This document shows, in pieces, positions 9,397 to 17,376 of a stretch of DNA of 60,659 nt (the stretch's first letter is position 1; the number at the start of each line of letters is the position of its first letter). The DNA lies in assembly GCA_045617845.1 (NCBI GenBank), contig JAZLJL010000008.1:1-60659 (forward strand), written 5' to 3'. This DNA comes from UBA1181 sp045617845 (GTDB lineage: Bacteria; Bacteroidota; Bacteroidia; Bacteroidales; Paludibacteraceae). A program made the translations under genes and the position numbers. Below the pieces are notes generated by a model, which saw only the letters and a program-made list of their open reading frames with translations, had not been told where the DNA came from and did no database searches.

Positions 9397-12072
9397 ATGG
9401 GGCAAGATAATCAAGACGGGCTTAAAAAGGTTCTAGATTTTTCACGGGCCATCGGAATCCTATTTTACCTTCTCAACATATACTGGTTCTGCCATACCTT
9501 TTTCGAGGGAATACTCCCTACGGCTTTCCGCGAAAACACATACGCTTTTTTAGGAATGATGGATCAAAAGCTCCATCTTTTCTCCTCTGTCTATATAACG
9601 CTCGCCATCGCCCTCTTCTTCATCGGCCTATACGGATGGGCGGAACGTGGGAAGAAGGAAGACAAAATCGAGATGAACCCATTCATCGCCCCATTGTGCG
9701 GAATCCTCGAAAAGACCGGAATCGTAGACAGGGGCGAAAACGGACGGGTACGGGAAGAGAATGACAACGGCAAGACAGTGGAGAAAATCAAACCCGTTAG
9801 GGAGGAAGGTTGGTGCATCATCGTCTGGGGAATCATCCTCATCCTATTCAGTCCGGTCATGCTCCTCATCGGATTACCCGTAGTGAAGATATCCACCTAC
9901 ATCCTCGTCAGCGGGCTCGGCATCCTATACTTCATATTCGGCGGAAACTACATCCACAAGGTCAGCAGGAGTTTCGAGGAGACCGACAGCGAGAGCGAAG
10001 AATCGTTCAAACAAAACGAAGAGCTCATCGAGAACGAATACTCTGTGAACCTTAAGACGGAATACAAACTGAAAGGGAAAGTCAGGGAGGGATGGATCAA
10101 CGTGGTGAACCCATTCCGCGCCACCAGTGTCCTAGGAACGCCAGGGTCGGGAAAATCCTATGCGGTCATCAACGAATTCATCCGCCAACACATGAAGAAA
10201 AATTTCACCATGTATTGCTACGACTTCAAATTTCCGGACCTCTCCACCATCGTCTACAACCACATGAAATGGAACGAGGAGCAGTTCAAGAACCGTTACG
10301 GCATACGTCCTAAATTCTGCGTGATCAACTTCGACGACCCGAGGAAATCCCTCCGCTGCAACCCAATCGACCCCAGGTTTATGAACGACATCACCGACGC
10401 CTATGACAGCGCATACACCATCATGTTGAACCTCAACAAGAGCTGGGCGCAGAAACAGGGCGACTTCTTCGTCGAATCGCCCATCAACTACCTGACCGCC
10501 TCCATCTGGTATCTCAAGGAGACAGAAGGCGGGAAATACTGCACACTCCCCCACGTCATCGAATGGATCAACTCTAAATACGGCGACTGCATCCCCCTCA
10601 TGAGCATGAACCCTAGCCTGGTCAACTACATGTCCGCCTTCATGGAAGCATGGGAAGGGGGAGCACAAGACCAACTCCAAGGACAAATCGCCTCGGTGCG
10701 CATACCTTTATCTCGCATAAGCTCGCCTCAACTCTACTGGGTCATGACAGGCAACGACTTCTCCCTCGACCTGAACAATCCCGACGAGCCTAAAGTACTC
10801 TGTGTCGGTAACAACCCGGAGAAAAAAGACATCTACGCTACCGCCCTCGGACTTTACAACGGACGTATCGTGAAAGTCATCAACAAGAAGGGGAAACACC
10901 CCATCTCCCTAATCGTGGACGAGCTGCCGACCATCTACTTCAGAGGGCTTGACAACCTCATCGCCACCGCCCGCTCCAACAAAGTCTCCATCTGCTTAGG
11001 CTACCAAGACTTCACCCAACTGATACGCGACTACGGAGAGAAAGAAGCTAAGGCTATCATCAACACTATCGGAAACATCTTCTGCGGACAGGTTACGGGC
11101 GACACCGCCAACCAACTGGAAAAACGTTTCGGCAAAAACCGTCAAAGGCGCAAAAGCCAAAGCTACTCTTCGTCCGGCGTCTCCACCAGCATCAGCGAAC
11201 AAAACGACACAATGATCCCGGCTTCGAAGATTTCAACGCTGACCCAAGGCACTTTCGTAGGCGCGGTGGCAGACAACGTCGGAGAGGAAATTAACGAAAA
11301 AATATTCAACGCTAAGATTATAATCGACCACGAAAAGGTGAAAGCGGAGGAAAAAGCGTTCCAACCCCTACCGACTTTCTATAACTTCGATTCTCCAGCG
11401 GAAGTGAACGAACTGAAGCAATTCTTGTTGACCTTCCTAAAAGAATACCATGTCATCGCCTGCGGAAACGAAGAAACGCTTCGCCAAATCACGGAAATTC
11501 CTTGTACACAAGTGCAAATGTTCCTGCCGTCTTTCAACGGATTCGCAGACTTCATATCCAACCTCGGCAAGGAAATCGCCGATTCCACTACGGAAATCAT
11601 CGAAGGGATCGAAACACTGAAGGAGAAAGACAGAGGCGGGCTTCCGTTGTCCCAATCCGCAAAGGAATTAATCATCAACTACATAAAGAAACCTCAAATC
11701 TCCAATTGGCTCGTTAAGGAAAAAGAATACAGGGAGAACAAATACGCAGGGGAAGGTCTACGATTAGGTGAGACACTGAAATCCATCATGGAAAACATCG
11801 ACAGCGTGGGAGAATCGGGGGATTTGCGAATCTCCGCCATCACGAGTCCACTACAAGAGGTCGAAAGGTATTTCTCCAGGCTGAAAACGTTCGGAGACAA
11901 AGTCCAATGTATCCGTGACAAGAACATGAACGAAACACTGAAAGAACAAGAGGATCGAGTGAGAGCCGACATCAAAGGGCTTATCGAACGCCAGCTGAAA
12001 GTCTTGGACACCGACCCGAAGTGGGCAGACCTTTCACAAAGGAGGAAAGAAGCGTTAGGCATAGCCGAATAA
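9397..12072 (+). CDS. MobC/VirD4-type conjugal coupling ATPase with C-terminal insertion
   Basis: This 891-aa inner-membrane ATPase resembles the MobC/TraG coupling proteins of Bacteroides conjugative elements, which bring relaxase-bound DNA to the transfer channel. Membrane segments lie at about 15-35, 65-85, 138-160 and 165-185. Walker A is GTPGSGKS (247-254) and Walker B is LIVDELP with Asp508-Glu509. Family segments such as NYLTASIWYLKE, GGAQDQLQGQIAS and FRGLDNLIATARSNK are intact. Two features are odd. About 220 residues (about 660-860) separate the ATPase core from the usual C-terminal tail (RADIKGLIERQLK), whereas typical homologues are about 670 aa. No relaxase, accessory mobilization gene or transfer-channel gene is nearby. 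A recruited or orphan coupling protein is likely; the substrate is unknown. Confidence 0.8.
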   Translation: MGQDNQDGLKKVLDFSRAIGILFYLLNIYWFCHTFFEGILPTAFRENTYAFLGMMDQKLHLFSSVYITLAIALFFIGLYGWAERGKKEDKIEMNPFIAPLCGILEKTGIVDRGENGRVREENDNGKTVEKIKPVREEGWCIIVWGIILILFSPVMLLIGLPVVKISTYILVSGLGILYFIFGGNYIHKVSRSFEETDSESEESFKQNEELIENEYSVNLKTEYKLKGKVREGWINVVNPFRATSVLGTPGSGKSYAVINEFIRQHMKKNFTMYCYDFKFPDLSTIVYNHMKWNEEQFKNRYGIRPKFCVINFDDPRKSLRCNPIDPRFMNDITDAYDSAYTIMLNLNKSWAQKQGDFFVESPINYLTASIWYLKETEGGKYCTLPHVIEWINSKYGDCIPLMSMNPSLVNYMSAFMEAWEGGAQDQLQGQIASVRIPLSRISSPQLYWVMTGNDFSLDLNNPDEPKVLCVGNNPEKKDIYATALGLYNGRIVKVINKKGKHPISLIVDELPTIYFRGLDNLIATARSNKVSICLGYQDFTQLIRDYGEKEAKAIINTIGNIFCGQVTGDTANQLEKRFGKNRQRRKSQSYSSSGVSTSISEQNDTMIPASKISTLTQGTFVGAVADNVGEEINEKIFNAKIIIDHEKVKAEEKAFQPLPTFYNFDSPAEVNELKQFLLTFLKEYHVIACGNEETLRQITEIPCTQVQMFLPSFNGFADFISNLGKEIADSTTEIIEGIETLKEKDRGGLPLSQSAKELIINYIKKPQISNWLVKEKEYRENKYAGEGLRLGETLKSIMENIDSVGESGDLRISAITSPLQEVERYFSRLKTFGDKVQCIRDKNMNETLKEQEDRVRADIKGLIERQLKVLDTDPKWADLSQRRKEALGIAE

Positions 12073-12391
12073 CCAGGAATAAGGCAACCTATATTCCCCC
12101 ATACGCATTAAAATCCATATTCAATTCCCTTAAGGGAGAGGAACCGCGGCGATCATTTTCCTTCCATAAAATAAAGGGGGAATGCCTCATTATAACGATC
12201 CAAAAATATCGTCCTTACCCTTGAACGAAGAAGAAAAAATCCCCCAATCCACACAACCAGCAAGGGCTTCAGACCTGTTTTCCTCCCATTCCTCAGGACC
12301 GAGCCAACATCCCCCATATAAATAAGCACCTAATTCGTCGACCAAACAAGGGGATTCGTCGAATCCATTTTCAAAAAGGAGTGTGGAAATT

Positions 12392-12553
12392 TATATTTGT
12401 GACATAAGGAAAAAACAAAGCGGATACGACAAAGGAAAAACTTTAAAGCACCCGCGGACGAAACAGACAAAACAAAGAAACTATATACATACACTAGCAA
12501 TAAATAAAAACTACTTTTAGCCGCCATCTGACGCGATGTCAGGTGGCGGTTTT
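12392..12553 (+). ncRNA. candidate small RNA ending at a strong terminator
   Basis: A -7 box TATATTTG (12392-12399) with TTTT 20 bp upstream (12368-12371) lies about 120 bp before a 12-bp terminator stem. The sequence between is A-rich and has no ATG before the hairpin, so it does not code for a protein. A transcript of about 150 nt is predicted. Its function is unknown. Confidence 0.3.
12520..12553 (+). terminator. strong terminator upstream of the lyase
   Basis: A 12-bp stem pairs 12521-12532 with 12538-12549 (CCGCCATCTGAC against GTCAGGTGGCGG, one G-U pair) around a 5-nt loop. TTTTG follows. The upstream flank is CTTTTAG, so it may work in both directions. Confidence 0.75.
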
Positions 12554-12582
12554 GTTATCGACATCAAAAAATGCTATCTTCG
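12551..12582 (+). promoter_or_regulatory. promoter of the tyrosine ammonia-lyase gene
   Basis: TTTG (12551-12554) and TATCTTCG (12575-12582, one base off TAnnTTTG) are spaced by 20 bp. Transcription would begin about 20 nt before the ATG at 12608. This places the real start there and not at the in-frame ATG at 12536, which lies inside the terminator hairpin. Confidence 0.6.
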
Positions 12583-12607
12583 CGGCATAAATAACACCAC
12601 AAAAGAA

Positions 12608-14137
12608 ATGCAAAAAGAATTAGAGTATATTTCGTTAAAAGACATCGAATCCATACTATACGACGGCACTGAAATCGCCTTCACGCCCGCCATCATGGAG
12701 AAAGTACGCAAAAGTTACGAGTTTTTGGAAGAGTTCTCAAAAGACCGAGTCATCTACGGGATCAACACCGGCTTCGGTCCGATGGCGCAATACCGCGTCA
12801 GCGACGACGAGAGGGTACAACTTCAATACAACATCATCCGTAGCCATTCGGCAGGCGCAGGCAACCCGTTGCCCAACATCTACGTCAAGGCGGCGATGAT
12901 CGCGAGAATCGGCACATTCATCCAAGGCGAGTCGGGAGTCCACCCAGAGTTGGTTGAGTTGTTGGCCCAATTCATCAACCAAGGCGTCTACCCATTCATC
13001 CCAGAGCATGGAAGCGTAGGCTCAAGCGGCGACCTGGTACAATTGGCGCACATGGCCCTCACCCTAATTGGAGAAGGGCAAGTTAACTACGAAGGCAAAT
13101 TCCAACCAGCCTCTGAAGTGCTGAAGAAACTCGGACTAAAACCGATGGGCGTACACGTACGAGAAGGGTTATCCGTAACAAACGGCACGTCCTTCATGAC
13201 AGGCATCGGCCTCATCAACCTCTTCGACGCCAAGAAGCTCCTTCAATGGGCAGTGGTCGCCTCAGTGATGGTCAACGAAATAGCATCGTCCTACGACGAC
13301 TTCATGGCGGAGAAGCTGAACAAGGTGCGCCGCCAGCCAGGGCAAAGCGAAATCGCCAAGCAATTGCGCGAATGGAGCGCAGGTAGCCAATGCATGCTCA
13401 GCAGGGAAAAGGCATTATACGACGGCGGTCACCAAGGCGAGAGCGTCTTCAAGCACAAAGTACAACCCTACTACTCGCTCCGTTGCGTGCCACAAATCCT
13501 AGGTCCGATATACGAGACGATACAAAACACCGCATCGGTATTAGAGAACGAGGTCAACTCAGCCACGGACAACCCAATCGTGGACGTTGAGACGCAGACC
13601 GTCTACCACGGAGGCAACTTCCACGGCGACTACGTTTCGTTCGAGATGGACAAGTTAAAAATCGCCATAACGAAATTGACCATGCTAATGGAAAGGCAGA
13701 TGAACTATCTGTTCCATGACCGCATCAACGGCATCCTACCACCATTCGTCAACATGGGTGTGCTCGGGCTAAACTACGGCATGCAAGCCTGTCAGTTCAC
13801 CGCGACATCCACCACAGCTGAATGCCAGACACTGTCCAACTCCATGTACGTCCACTCCATTCCGAACAACAACGACAACCAGGACGTGGTCAGCATGGGA
13901 ACCAACTCCGCCTTGCTGGCGAAAAGAGTCATCGACAACTCCTTCCAAGTGATGGCCATCCACTTCATGTCCATCGTCCAAGGCATCGACTGCCTTGAGG
14001 CATCCGGCAAGTTGTCTCCTAAAACCAAAGCCATCTATGACGAGATCAGGGCATTCTTCCCTAAATTCGTGGACGACACGACCAAATACGAAGATATCGC
14101 CAAGATGCAAGAATACCTTAGAGGGAAAAAGGGTTAA
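12608..14137 (+). CDS. tyrosine (aromatic amino acid) ammonia-lyase, flexirubin-type
   Basis: This 509-aa lyase of the HAL/PAL family is very similar along its length to the tyrosine ammonia-lyase of Flavobacterium johnsoniae, as I recall that sequence. That enzyme converts tyrosine to 4-coumarate, the starter of flexirubin-type pigments. Seen here: catalytic Tyr50 in VIYGINTGFGP, the substrate-pocket pair Ser79-His80, and the long conserved YSLRCVPQILGP and NNNDNQDVVS blocks. The cofactor (MIO) triad reads Ser139-Ser140-Gly141 instead of the usual Ala-Ser-Gly. The start at 12608 matches the Flavobacterium N-terminus and follows a promoter. fabG, lolA and a LolB-like gene follow, as in aryl-polyene/flexirubin clusters. 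Histidine ammonia-lyase is the annotation it would normally receive, but no other histidine-degradation gene is present. Confidence 0.82.
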   Translation: MQKELEYISLKDIESILYDGTEIAFTPAIMEKVRKSYEFLEEFSKDRVIYGINTGFGPMAQYRVSDDERVQLQYNIIRSHSAGAGNPLPNIYVKAAMIARIGTFIQGESGVHPELVELLAQFINQGVYPFIPEHGSVGSSGDLVQLAHMALTLIGEGQVNYEGKFQPASEVLKKLGLKPMGVHVREGLSVTNGTSFMTGIGLINLFDAKKLLQWAVVASVMVNEIASSYDDFMAEKLNKVRRQPGQSEIAKQLREWSAGSQCMLSREKALYDGGHQGESVFKHKVQPYYSLRCVPQILGPIYETIQNTASVLENEVNSATDNPIVDVETQTVYHGGNFHGDYVSFEMDKLKIAITKLTMLMERQMNYLFHDRINGILPPFVNMGVLGLNYGMQACQFTATSTTAECQTLSNSMYVHSIPNNNDNQDVVSMGTNSALLAKRVIDNSFQVMAIHFMSIVQGIDCLEASGKLSPKTKAIYDEIRAFFPKFVDDTTKYEDIAKMQEYLRGKKG

Positions 14138-14233
14138 GCAAACAATGAACACCCCAAGCCTCAAGCTCTCTTCCAATTGGTAGACAAAAAAAGGCATACG
14201 GGCGACAGAAAAACGCCATACGGGGATTCGGTT

Positions 14234-14263
14234 TTTGGTATTTCAAAAAATTACCTAACTTTA
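14234..14263 (+). promoter_or_regulatory. promoter of the FabG-like gene
   Basis: TTTG (14234-14237) and TAACTTTA (14256-14263) are 18 bp apart, about 50 nt before the ATG at 14315. The last base of the -7 box deviates from the consensus. Confidence 0.4.
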
Positions 14264-14314
14264 CCCCCAGAAAAACAAGACGAAAAACAAATAACAAAAG
14301 CAATATTAGCACCA

Positions 14315-15043
14315 ATGAAAGTAGCATTAGTAACAGGCGCATCCAGAGGCATCGGCCGCGCATGCGCAGTGAAACTTGCCGAGATGGGTTATTATGTGAT
14401 CATCAATTACCAATCCAACGAGGCAGAAGCATTGAACACATTGAAAATGGTCCAAGAGAAAGGAAGCGACGGAGAGATCATGAAGTTCGATGTTTCACAA
14501 CCATCAGAAGTGGAGAAAGCGATCGCCGACTGGCAAGAGGCACACGCCGGCGAATATATCGAGTGCTTGGTGAATAACGCAGGGGTACGCCGCGACAACT
14601 TGTTGATATGGATGTCCAACGAAGATTGGGCACAAGTATTGAACACTAGCTTGAACGGATTCATGTACACCACCCGCGCCGTCCTCAAACCGATGTTGAC
14701 CAAGAAACACGGCCGCATCGTGAACATGGTTTCATTGTCAGGACAAAAAGGATTGCCTGGCCAGACCAACTACTCTGCAGCCAAAGGCGCCGTCATGTCG
14801 GCGACCAAGGCATTGGCGCAGGAAGTCGCACGTAAGGGCGTGACAGTCAACGCAGTAGCTCCAGGATTCGTACGTACGGACATGACACACGACTTGGACG
14901 AGGCTAGCCTCAAGACACAGATTCCGATGAACCGTTTCGGAGAACCGGAAGAGATCGCCGCAACAGTCGCATTCCTCGTATCCGACTCCGCTTCATACAT
15001 CACAGGACAGACCATCGCTGTCAACGGCGGTTTGTATACATAA
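14315..15043 (+). CDS. fabG: FabG-like 3-oxoacyl-ACP reductase (SDR)
   Basis: This 242-aa classical short-chain dehydrogenase/reductase has the cofactor motif TGASRGIG (7-14), NNAG (87-90), and the catalytic triad Ser140, Tyr153 and Lys157 in YSAAK. The C-terminal TGQTIAVNGG block is typical of FabG. The family reduces 3-oxoacyl-ACP in fatty-acid or polyene chain extension. The start at 14315 begins the Rossmann strand at the usual distance; an upstream in-frame start would add 46 residues that cross a promoter. Placement between the lyase and the Lol-like genes suggests a ketoreductase for an aryl-polyene or flexirubin-like product, although housekeeping FabG cannot be excluded. Confidence 0.85.
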   Translation: MKVALVTGASRGIGRACAVKLAEMGYYVIINYQSNEAEALNTLKMVQEKGSDGEIMKFDVSQPSEVEKAIADWQEAHAGEYIECLVNNAGVRRDNLLIWMSNEDWAQVLNTSLNGFMYTTRAVLKPMLTKKHGRIVNMVSLSGQKGLPGQTNYSAAKGAVMSATKALAQEVARKGVTVNAVAPGFVRTDMTHDLDEASLKTQIPMNRFGEPEEIAATVAFLVSDSASYITGQTIAVNGGLYT

Positions 15044-15126
15044 AAGCCGAAACGGTTTCGCAATCCGTTCAATACGAAAGGCGGGAAATCCGTCCATTAT
15101 TACAAATAATTAAAAAACAGAAGATT

Positions 15127-15780
15127 ATGAAGAAGATTTTAGTATTAGCAGCTACGATGTTAGCTTCATTGTCTTTATCATCAGTAGAAGCGGCGAACCC
15201 AGTTGCCGACGTGAACGCATTAAAAACGAAGATGCAATCAAGTGTCTCCAAGATATCCTCTATCCAAAGTGATTTCACACTAGAGAAATATCTGTCCGCC
15301 ATGTCGAGCACAATGAAATCATCCGGAAAGTTCTATTACAAGAAAGACGACAAGGTCAAACTCGAATTCACCATTCCTTTCAAACAGAACCTCGTCATGA
15401 ACGGCAACAAGCTCATGATGGAATCCAACGGCAAACCCGTTGTGATGGACGCCACCTCCAATCCGATGATGGGAGAGTTGAAAAAGGTCATCTCGGCATG
15501 CATGAGCGGAAACATCGCCAATATGGGCAGCAACTACAAGATGGAGTATTTCGTGGATGGTTCCAACTATCTGATTGAGATTACCCCGCTCAGCGCCGAC
15601 ATCAAGAAATTCGCGGAGAGAGTAGACCTCTACCTCGACTCATCTGATTTCACTGTGATTAAGATGCGCATGACCGAGGCGATGAAACCGAACCAGAAAA
15701 GGAACGACTATTCCGAATACGTGTTCTCTAACAAGAAGATGAACACGGAAATAGCCGACTCTATATTCTCCATCAAATAA
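15127..15780 (+). CDS. LolA-like outer membrane lipoprotein carrier
   Basis: This 217-aa periplasmic protein has a clear signal peptide ending near VEAA (about residue 22) and the LolA pattern: a helical segment with SSIQSDFTLEKYL, then beta-strands with SGKFYYKKDDKVKLEF and a hydrophobic methionine-rich middle. LolA-fold proteins bind acyl chains and ferry lipoproteins or lipids across the periplasm. The gene ends 6 bp before a LolB-like lipoprotein gene, so the two are co-transcribed. LolA/LolB-like pairs occur in aryl-polyene and flexirubin clusters, where they are thought to export the lipid-linked pigment. That role is inferred from the neighbouring lyase and reductase. Confidence 0.75.
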   Translation: MKKILVLAATMLASLSLSSVEAANPVADVNALKTKMQSSVSKISSIQSDFTLEKYLSAMSSTMKSSGKFYYKKDDKVKLEFTIPFKQNLVMNGNKLMMESNGKPVVMDATSNPMMGELKKVISACMSGNIANMGSNYKMEYFVDGSNYLIEITPLSADIKKFAERVDLYLDSSDFTVIKMRMTEAMKPNQKRNDYSEYVFSNKKMNTEIADSIFSIK

Positions 15781-15786
15781 CAACCG

Positions 15787-16428
15787 ATGAAGAAAACATT
15801 TATTATTGCCACGGCGGTTTTGGCGGGGTTGGCAAGTTGCACGCCCAAGGTGTTCAACCAATCGGGAATGCATCCTACCACCTCCGTCAAAATGCACCGT
15901 TCGAACTTGATGCCTGTTTTCGACGGGTACGAAACAGCCCGCTACTACTCCGCCCAAGTAGATTACAAAGACAAAAGCGTGACGGGCATCCTCGCCTTAT
16001 CGCAAGAGGCGGAATCGCCTCGTAAATTCCGACTCATCCTTATGACTCAATTCGGAGTGCCGATTTTCGACTTTTCCGTCTCGCAAGACAGTTTCGTCGT
16101 GAACAGTTGCATGGAGCAATTGAACAAAAAAGTCGTATTGAACATTCTGGAAAGGGATTTCAAGAGCATACTGATGGTCGACGTTCCGGAACATTTCCCA
16201 GGAACCGTCTATATGCCAAGGAACGGAAAGTCAAGATGGGGATATAGCGTGAACACGAAAGAGGGCGGCAACTACTACTTGTTCTACCCCAAAGAGAACA
16301 GTCTGGCCCATGTCATCCAGAACGGCGGAGCGATCAAAAAGATGAACGCCGTTTTCGACGGACAAGCGGTTTTGATCGAGCACCCTAAACTAGGGTTGAA
16401 ATTGACACTGACACTTTTGCCGCAATAA
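15787..16428 (+). CDS. LolB-like / DUF3261-like outer membrane lipoprotein
   Basis: This 213-aa protein has a lipoprotein signal peptide with lipobox LASC (Cys18). The mature part is mostly beta-strand with an amphipathic pattern (SVTGILALSQ, FRLILMTQFGVPIFDFSV, KLGLKLTLTLLPQ), resembling the lipid-binding LolB or DUF3261 fold. Only 6 bp separate it from the upstream LolA-like gene. It would sit in a membrane facing the periplasm and receive cargo from the carrier. I do not recognise a specific named family with certainty. Confidence 0.55.
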   Translation: MKKTFIIATAVLAGLASCTPKVFNQSGMHPTTSVKMHRSNLMPVFDGYETARYYSAQVDYKDKSVTGILALSQEAESPRKFRLILMTQFGVPIFDFSVSQDSFVVNSCMEQLNKKVVLNILERDFKSILMVDVPEHFPGTVYMPRNGKSRWGYSVNTKEGGNYYLFYPKENSLAHVIQNGGAIKKMNAVFDGQAVLIEHPKLGLKLTLTLLPQ

Positions 16429-16499
16429 CAGAGCCGGACGTAGGCATAGATGAGGTGGATCCAAAGGACCATCCGTAGTATTTATTAACACAAAGTATA

Positions 16500-17228
16500 A
16501 TGTCCATCATGAAAAAAAAGACAGCCATCCTCGCCCTCAGTCTCATTCCGTTCATCGCCAGCGCAGAGACCATCTCCGGGCACTATAGTTCATCCACTCC
16601 GACAGGGAAGGGAGACGTGACCTTCACCAACAAAAGGACAGGGAAAAGCACCACACTAGATAAGAAAGGCAATTTTTCATTAAAAAACGCCGACCCGGAA
16701 AAGGACACACTCGTTGTCTTCACTGTTTCCCGTAATAGGACCACATTCCTATCCATGGACGGTTGTGTGGAGTTCCTTATAAACGAGGAAGACGATTTTG
16801 TGGATGTCGTCCAAAAGAAAGCACCCTTTGTGCCAGATTCCGAATACGGTGGTCAAATGCTCACGAAGGAATCCCTCGAAAAAACCGGCGAGAGCATGAC
16901 ATTGGCGGCAGTCTACGTCAAAGTACCAAAACCTAACGTGTCGACCTCTTTCACGGGAAGCCAAGACCCGCTCTTCTTCCTCGACGGGCTACAGACGAGC
17001 GACATATCCACGCTGCCCTTGTCGGAAGTGGCATACGTGGAATATGTGAAGCCATCCAACCCGGAATGCGCCTCCATGGGAGCCAAGGGAGCGAATGGCA
17101 TGATCCTAGTCACCTCGGACACCAAATACAAAACGTCCAATCCGAAATGGGACGAACCAAAAGAATTCCACAAACACATTTTGACAAACAACAAAGCAGA
17201 AGGAAGCGAAGGAACGCTTAACAAATGA
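16500..17228 (+). CDS. secreted TonB-plug-only protein, no barrel
   Basis: This 242-aa protein has a signal peptide (cleavage near ASAE, about residue 23), an N-terminal carboxypeptidase-like beta domain (GKGDVTFTNKRTG to about residue 90), and a C-terminal segment resembling the plug domain of SusC/RagA TonB-dependent transporters. In that segment DPLFFLDG, a variable loop, then PLSEVAYVEYVKP and AKGANGMILVTS are the plug landmarks. The barrel that should follow is absent; the protein ends in a charged tail. It could be a periplasmic regulator or binding protein. It lies 71 bp after the LolB-like gene, so operon membership is uncertain. A second ATG at 16509 may be the true start. Confidence 0.55.
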   Translation: MSIMKKKTAILALSLIPFIASAETISGHYSSSTPTGKGDVTFTNKRTGKSTTLDKKGNFSLKNADPEKDTLVVFTVSRNRTTFLSMDGCVEFLINEEDDFVDVVQKKAPFVPDSEYGGQMLTKESLEKTGESMTLAAVYVKVPKPNVSTSFTGSQDPLFFLDGLQTSDISTLPLSEVAYVEYVKPSNPECASMGAKGANGMILVTSDTKYKTSNPKWDEPKEFHKHILTNNKAEGSEGTLNK

Positions 17229-17294
17229 CCACAAAAGAATACAGATAATATTCTTTCTGTTAGATAACATGTTTTTATTTTTATTTTTTTGTCG

Positions 17295-17302
17295 TATCTT
17301 TG
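17295..17302 (+). promoter_or_regulatory. -7 box of the pckG promoter
   Basis: TATCTTTG fits TAnnTTTG exactly and is preceded by a long T-rich stretch (17272-17291) that covers the -33 position. The leader to the ATG at 17377 would be about 70 nt. This fits a strongly expressed gene. Confidence 0.55.
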
Positions 17303-17376
17303 CACCGCTTTTTTGAGAGGCACATTTCATCGTGCTTTTTGGTGAATATAATGTTACATTTTATATATAAAATTTT

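Larger units (their letters stand above)
12073..12607. other. intergenic region between mobC and the lyase
   Basis: No gene is supported here. The region contains a perfect small hairpin (12352-12366, GGATTC against GAATCC), a promoter-like box TATATTTG (12392-12399), an A-rich stretch lacking ATG, a strong terminator (12520-12553), and the promoter of the lyase gene (12551-12582). Confidence 0.5.

Noticed and set aside
12330..12527. 65-codon minus-strand frame before the lyase
   Set aside because: It starts inside a terminator hairpin and crosses a promoter on the other strand; no family pattern.
12536..12607. Upstream ATG for the lyase
   Set aside because: The codon lies in the right arm region of a terminator and before the promoter; homologues begin at the position of 12608.
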